From positions 186,001 through 250,000 of the forward strand of contig CANQFC010000002.1 of NCBI GenBank assembly GCA_947598155.1: DNA of 64,000 bases. The letters run 5' to 3'. Shown here one piece after another: positions 63,985-64,000 of the stretch (positions within the stretch are counted from its first letter, which is position 1; the number at the start of each line of letters is the position of its first letter). Made by a program: the position numbers and the translations under genes. Under the pieces are notes generated by a model that saw only the letters and a program-made list of their open reading frames with translations, searched no databases and was not told the DNA's origin. The DNA comes from an uncultured Clostridia bacterium (lineage in GTDB: Bacteria > Bacillota > Clostridia > Oscillospirales > Acutalibacteraceae).

Positions 63985-64000
63985 CAGTAATACGATACAA

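Noticed and set aside
1-64000. CRISPR arrays, insertion sequences, prophage, tRNA or rRNA genes
   Set aside because: No direct-repeat arrays, transposase motifs, integrases or cloverleaf-like genes were seen on either strand.

Overview
The window reads as chromosomal core DNA of a low-to-moderate GC (about 40% by eye) endospore-forming Gram-positive bacterium: Bacillota, class Clostridia, and by overall gene content probably an Oscillospirales/Ruminococcus-type lineage (the order-level placement is inference). Evidence is a set of sporulation genes (spoVM, spoIIID, spoIVB, gerW/ytfJ, dacF-type carboxypeptidase), the Gram-positive PrkC/PrpC, CdaA/YbbR, ScpA/ScpB and RemA genes, consensus sigma-A promoters, strong GGAGG ribosome sites and frequent TTG/GTG starts. 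No prophage, insertion sequence, CRISPR array, rRNA or tRNA gene was seen.

Layout. 1-2232 (+): 3' end of an M28 peptidase, then a large lipoprotein gene. 2297-28370 (-): one nearly unbroken run, transcribed right to left, from cdaA through ybbR, an FG-GAP-like lipoprotein, a two-component system, yqhQ, prmC, an M50 protease, scpA/scpB, DUF2953, gerW, a D,D-carboxypeptidase, rluB, yicC, remA, gmk, rpoZ, priA, def, fmt, a zinc peptidase, rsmB, rlmN, prpC, prkC and rsgA, ending in two very small genes: a 48-residue membrane protein and a 27-residue SpoVM. 28472-32347 (-): aminotransferase, ispD, ispF, DUF3343 and a cysteine-desulfurase-like enzyme. 32485-37172 (+): manA, MFS transporter, FMN riboswitch-ribU, SAM-I riboswitch-metK, DUF378. 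37232-43790 (-): rqcH, Nif3-family gene, trmK, DUF1858, ileS. 43923-48761 (-): spoIIID, then PHP phosphatase-ispE-MBOAT-DHHW. 48995-50781 (+): ACT protein and UPF0210. 50837-61430 (-): spoIVB, pfkA-aroK, and lon-engB-lysA-dnaE. 61724-63984 (+): serC-serA.

How the genes work together. The long operon couples envelope and second-messenger signalling (c-di-AMP synthesis, PASTA kinase/phosphatase, two-component system) to chromosome segregation, translation start and modification (fmt, def, rsmB, rlmN, rsgA) and ends in sporulation. The + block joins two cofactor-sensing riboswitches to riboflavin import and S-adenosylmethionine synthesis. The PHP-ispE-MBOAT-DHHW block joins an isoprenoid gene to a probable surface-polymer O-acetylation pair.

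Most notable observations: (i) an intact spoVM of only 27 codons beside rsgA/prkC/prpC, preceded by an unannotated two-helix small membrane protein; (ii) two genes whose Shine-Dalgarno lies inside the 3' arm of a terminator-like hairpin; (iii) an isoleucyl-tRNA synthetase whose HxGH signature is rearranged to GVHH, a change associated with extreme mupirocin resistance; (iv) direct repeats bracketing the lon promoter and an inverted repeat over the cdaA promoter. I did not find a wholly new multi-gene system here.
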